The translations under genes and the position numbers were made by a program. 64,000 nucleotides of DNA, from assembly GCF_020892095.1 (NCBI RefSeq), contig NZ_AP024845.1, forward strand, positions 2,666,001-2,730,000, given 5' to 3'. The notes beneath the pieces are model-generated. The model did no database searches, was not told where the DNA came from, and worked only from the letters and a program-made list of their open reading frames with translations. Source of the DNA: Claveliimonas bilis. Its GTDB lineage: Bacteria > Bacillota > Clostridia > Lachnospirales > Lachnospiraceae. Positions 61,901 through 64,000 of the stretch are shown here, one piece after another. Numbering within the stretch: position 1 is the stretch's first letter; each line of letters begins with the position of its first letter.

Positions 61901-63188
61901 ATTTCATATCCTGCCCGCCGATGTCCAGAATACAGTCTACATCCGGTTCAAAGAAAGAGGCGGCATAATAGTGAGAAACGGTTTCTACTTCTCCTTCATC
62001 AAGAAGAAGAGCAGCTTTGATCAGTGCTTCGCCATATCCGGTGGAGCAGGAATGAACAATCTCCACATCCTCGGGAAGCTGAGAATAAATGTCTTTGATT
62101 GCTGAGATTGTGGTACCGAGAGGATCTCCTTCATTATTATGGTAAAAAGAATACAGAAGGGTTCCGTCTTCTCCTACAAGAGCCGCTTTAGTTGTAGTGG
62201 AACCGGCGTCGATACCAAGAAATGCTTTGCCTTTATAAGAGGCAAGATCCTTAACCGGAACCTGATGTTTTGCGTGGCGCTCTGTAAATTCCTTATATTC
62301 TGCTTCGGTTGCAAAAAGAGGTTCCATTCTCTCTACTTCAAACTCCATCTGTATCCGTTTTGCCAGGCGTTCCTGGAGCTCACGGATAGGCACGATGGGT
62401 TCCTTGGTAGAGTTTAAGGCAGAACCAATGGCTGCAAAAAGGTGAGAATGATTTGGAGCAATAGTGTGCTCCTCATCCAACTTCAGTGTGCGGACAAACG
62501 CTTCTCTAAGCTCTGAAAGGAAATGAAGAGGTCCTCCCAGAAATGCTACGTGTCCGCGAATCGGTTTACCGCAGGCAAGTCCGCTGATGGTCTGGTTTAC
62601 AACTGCCTGGAAAATAGAGGCGGCCAGATCTTCTTTGGAAGCCCCCTCATTGATCAGCGGCTGAATATCTGATTTCGCAAATACGCCGCATCTGGCAGCG
62701 ATAGAATACAGAGCTTTATAATTTTTTGCGTATTCATTCAATCCGGAGGCGTCGGTCTGCAGAAGAGAAGCCATCTGGTCGATGAAAGAGCCGGTTCCGC
62801 CGGCGCAGACACCATTCATTCTCTGCTCAATATTGCCGCCTTCAAAGTAAATAATCTTTGCATCTTCCCCTCCAAGCTCAATTGCCACATCTGTCTGAGG
62901 CGCATAGTCCTGAAGAGCAGTGGATACGGCTACAACTTCCTGCACAAAGGGAACCCCCAGATGTTTTGCAAGAGTCAGTCCTCCGGATCCTGTTATAACA
63001 GGAGACACCCGGATAGAACCGAGTTTATAGATAGCCCTTCCCAAAAGGTCAGAAAGGGTTTCCTGGATATTTGCAAAATGTCTTTCATAATCAGAGAAAA
63101 GCACATCATTTTGATCATCCAGAATGGCGATCTTTACTGTGGTGGATCCGATATCGATCCCCAGGGTAAATAATTCTTGTTGATTCAT
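58935..63188 (-). CDS. Giant 2-hydroxyacyl-CoA dehydratase activase/reductase fusion (BcrAD-BadFG twice, DUF2229, HgdB-like)
   Basis: 1417 residues. Two tandem ASKHA ATPase domains: the first (about 1-290) starts [16 protein letters not shown]; the second (about 325-600) starts [15 protein letters not shown]. Each keeps the two cysteines that in HgdC-type activators bind a [4Fe-4S] cluster between subunits (CAGGTGSF and [13 protein letters not shown] and RCTVF), so one chain could form its own dimer. Then a CRGCTNNC cluster with a later RCEKG (about 635-665), a DUF2229 region, and an HgdB/double-cubane-like C-terminal half with [17 protein letters not shown] and [11 protein letters not shown] cysteines. 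It likely drives ATP-dependent low-potential electron transfer; the substrate is unknown. Start ATG at 63188 with AAGGAGTAC before it. Confidence 0.9.
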   Translation of the reverse strand: MNQQELFTLGIDIGSTTVKIAILDDQNDVLFSDYERHFANIQETLSDLLGRAIYKLGSIRVSPVITGSGGLTLAKHLGVPFVQEVVAVSTALQDYAPQTDVAIELGGEDAKIIYFEGGNIEQRMNGVCAGGTGSFIDQMASLLQTDASGLNEYAKNYKALYSIAARCGVFAKSDIQPLINEGASKEDLAASIFQAVVNQTISGLACGKPIRGHVAFLGGPLHFLSELREAFVRTLKLDEEHTIAPNHSHLFAAIGSALNSTKEPIVPIRELQERLAKRIQMEFEVERMEPLFATEAEYKEFTERHAKHQVPVKDLASYKGKAFLGIDAGSTTTKAALVGEDGTLLYSFYHNNEGDPLGTTISAIKDIYSQLPEDVEIVHSCSTGYGEALIKAALLLDEGEVETVSHYYAASFFEPDVDCILDIGGQDMKCIKIKNQTVDSVQLNEACSSGCGSFIETFAKSLNYSVEDFAHEALFAHNPIDLGTRCTVFMNSKVKQAQKEGAAVSDISAGLAYSVIKNALFKVIKVSDASELGQHIVVQGGTFYNNAVLRSFEKIAGCHAIRPDIAGIMGAFGAALIARERYVECEGTTMLSIEDIEALEYRTTMTKCRGCTNNCRLTINHFSGGRKFITGNRCEKGLGKEKSKNNLPNLFEYKSQRYFGYTPLSEEEASRGVIGIPRVLNMYDNYPFWFTFFTDLGFRVVLSPASTRKIYELGIESIPSESECYPAKLAHGHVQWLINEGIRHIFYPSIPYERNEFADANNHYNCPIVTSYPENIKNNIDAIVNGNVDFIHPFMSFASEETLSSRLIEELAPKFDLTAEEIKTAVHKAWVELEACRNDMRKKGEETVAFLDKTGNRGIVLAGRPYHIDPEVNHGLPELINSYNIAVLTEDSVSHLHPVERPLNVMDQWMYHSRLYAAANYVKTKDNLDLIQLNSFGCGLDAVTTDQVADILTRSDKIYTSLKIDEVNNLGAARIRVRSLLAAIRVREQREQKRHIEPSSIKKVPFTKEMRKDYTILCPQMSPMHFELLEPAFNASGYKVEVLPNDNKQAVDVGLKYVNNDACYPSLMVVGQIMEAILSGKYDTDKIAVIISQTGGGCRASNYIGFIRRALKKAGYEHIPVISINLSGLEGNPGFKITPALALRGIYAAVFGDIFMKCVYRLRPYEAVPGSVDAMHRKWVKVCADFVSQGYPSRRKFKKLCRNIIEDFDNNIELLDIKKPRVGVVGEILVKFLPAANNHLVDLLESEGAEAVVPDLLDFLLYCFYNQNFKVSHLGFAKSKATIANLGIKALEWFRSPASKAFKESKHFDPPADIRDLGKMASEIVSLGNQTGEGWFLTGEMLELIHSGATNIVCTQPFACLPNHVVGKGVIKELRRRHPLANIVAIDYDPGASEVNQLNRIKLMLSTANKNLAKTEG

Positions 63189-63303
63189 AAATATGTACTC
63201 CTTGTCTTTGTAATAGTATAGATTTCAGTATGACAAAGATAAAAATCCTGTCTGGGAATATATGTAATTCTACATATTAAACGTTGTTTTCCTAAACGGT
63301 AAC

Positions 63304-63332
63304 ATTATACGACAAAAAAATTGAAAAGACAA
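63304..63332 (-). promoter_or_regulatory. Promoter of the activase fusion gene
   Basis: On the minus strand, TTGTCT (63327-63332), 17 bases, TATAAT (63304-63309). It leaves a leader of about 110 bases before the start codon. Confidence 0.6.
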
Positions 63333-63382
63333 TCAACAAATGTAATAGAAATATTAAAATACGGTAAAGTTATCCGGTGTAA

Positions 63383-63411
63383 TTGACAAAGACTTCCTAA
63401 AAAGGTAGAAT
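63383..63411 (+). promoter_or_regulatory. Promoter of the rhomboid-like gene
   Basis: TTGACA (63383-63388), a 17-base spacer and TAGAAT (63406-63411), 43 bases before the ATG. Confidence 0.7.
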
Positions 63412-63454
63412 GACTACAGTATTAGAGTAATATGGGAAAGCAGGTATTTTTTCT

Positions 63455-64000
63455 ATGAATTGGTTGGAAAAAATGGAACGGAAATTCGGCAGATATGCCA
63501 TCCACAATCTGATGTATTACATTATTATCCTTTATGTTGTGGGGCTGGTTCTGCAGCTTTTGGTTCCTTCTTTTTATTATCAGTATTTGAGTCTTGATGT
63601 CAGCGCAATTCTGCGCGGACAGATCTGGAGGATCGTAACCTTCATTATACAGCCGCCTCAGACCGGATATCTCTTTATGATTTTTGCCCTTTATCTGTAT
63701 TATATGCTGGGAAGGGAACTGGAAAATACCTGGGGTGCGTTTCGGTTTAACCTTTATTTCTTTTCAGGTATGTTATTTCATGTGATCGCGGCATTTGCCG
63801 CCTATTTCCTGGTGGGGGTATCCTTCCCGCTGGGGACATGGTATTTGAACATGTCATTGTTTCTTGCATTTGCAGCTGTTTATCCGGATATGCAGTTCTA
63901 TCTGTTTTTTGCGATCCCGGTCAAGGCAAAATGGTTGGGAATCCTGGATGGCGTTTATTTCCTCTACACCATATTGCAGGCTTTTCTGCCCTCCTATGGC
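63455..64000 (+). CDS. Rhomboid-like membrane protein (partial, runs off the window)
   Basis: The first 182 codons of a gene that continues past 64000. Membrane segments lie at about 18-42, 68-88, 95-118 and 123-145. The rhomboid-type loop GRELENTWGAFRFNLYFFSG is clear. The expected GxSG serine motif in the fourth segment is not seen: the region reads WYLNMSLFLAFAAVYPD. It may therefore be an inactive rhomboid relative (derlin-like), unless the motif lies further on. Start ATG at 63455 with GGGAAAGCAGG well upstream. Confidence 0.7.
   Translation, partial: MNWLEKMERKFGRYAIHNLMYYIIILYVVGLVLQLLVPSFYYQYLSLDVSAILRGQIWRIVTFIIQPPQTGYLFMIFALYLYYMLGRELENTWGAFRFNLYFFSGMLFHVIAAFAAYFLVGVSFPLGTWYLNMSLFLAFAAVYPDMQFYLFFAIPVKAKWLGILDGVYFLYTILQAFLPSYG

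Overview
The window is 64 kb of a low-to-mid GC Firmicutes chromosome. It is most likely from an anaerobic, spore-forming member of the Lachnospiraceae (Clostridia). Reasons: Clostridia-type strong Shine-Dalgarno sites; sporulation genes (spoIVA, a spoIIM-like gene, a SpoVB-like flippase); a Gram-positive LexA box at recA; the pyrH-frr-uppS-cdsA-dxr-rseP block; an Rrf2-nifS-nifU-mnmA iron-sulfur/thiolation operon; and a giant fused 2-hydroxyacyl-CoA dehydratase activase typical of anaerobes. Genus is an inference that I cannot settle. I see no rRNA, tRNA, CRISPR array, prophage or insertion sequence. No gap between genes exceeds about 300 bases.

Layout. 1-4.2 kb: amino acid synthesis (end of ilvD, ilvB, serC, serA). 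4.3-12.1 kb: a small DUF5655-like protein, a wall-binding polysaccharide deacetylase, a divergent PRPP-synthetase-like gene on the minus strand, then a PDZ/radical-SAM DUF512 protein, der, plsY and gpsA. 12.3-26.1 kb: an accessory metabolic region. A LysR regulator diverges from a TIM-barrel enzyme, an Fe-S/FMN/FAD old-yellow-enzyme reductase, a YdiB-like shikimate/quinate dehydrogenase and an MFS carrier. A complete DctPQM TRAP transporter follows, then a two-component system with a PepSY lipoprotein, and on the opposite strand type I aroD plus a second YdiB-like aroE. I read this region as a candidate hydroaromatic (quinate/shikimate) uptake and reduction system; it is the most interesting part of the window.

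26.3-38.1 kb: spoIVA, an ABC exporter pair, mgsA, a sodium/solute symporter, recA-recX, rny, a Nudix hydrolase, a spoIIM-like gene and an XerD-like gene. The last three keep the order nudF-spoIIM-xerD known from Bacillus, but the XerD here has lost nearly all catalytic residues and its C-terminus. 38.2-48 kb: a MATE exporter, pyrH to rseP, a ClC antiporter and a flippase. 48-52 kb: Rrf2, nifS, nifU, mnmA and a PHP phosphatase. 52-58 kb: the glycolytic set gap, pgk, tpiA, an esterase and gpmI. 58-64 kb: an unrecognised AT-rich zinc-ribbon gene, the 1417-residue activase/dehydratase fusion, and the start of a rhomboid-like membrane protein that lacks a visible catalytic serine motif.

Intergenic DNA carries many clean rho-independent terminators. 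Two copies of a palindromic repeat share a TTACTATTCACAGCC-type arm (21.46-21.59 and 27.82-27.91 kb). A different structured palindromic region lies between pgk and tpiA. Several operators can be read directly: a LexA box at recA, a dyad at the Rrf2 gene, a LysR-type dyad upstream of the hydroaromatic cluster, and an 11-bp-phased direct repeat in front of the PepSY lipoprotein.
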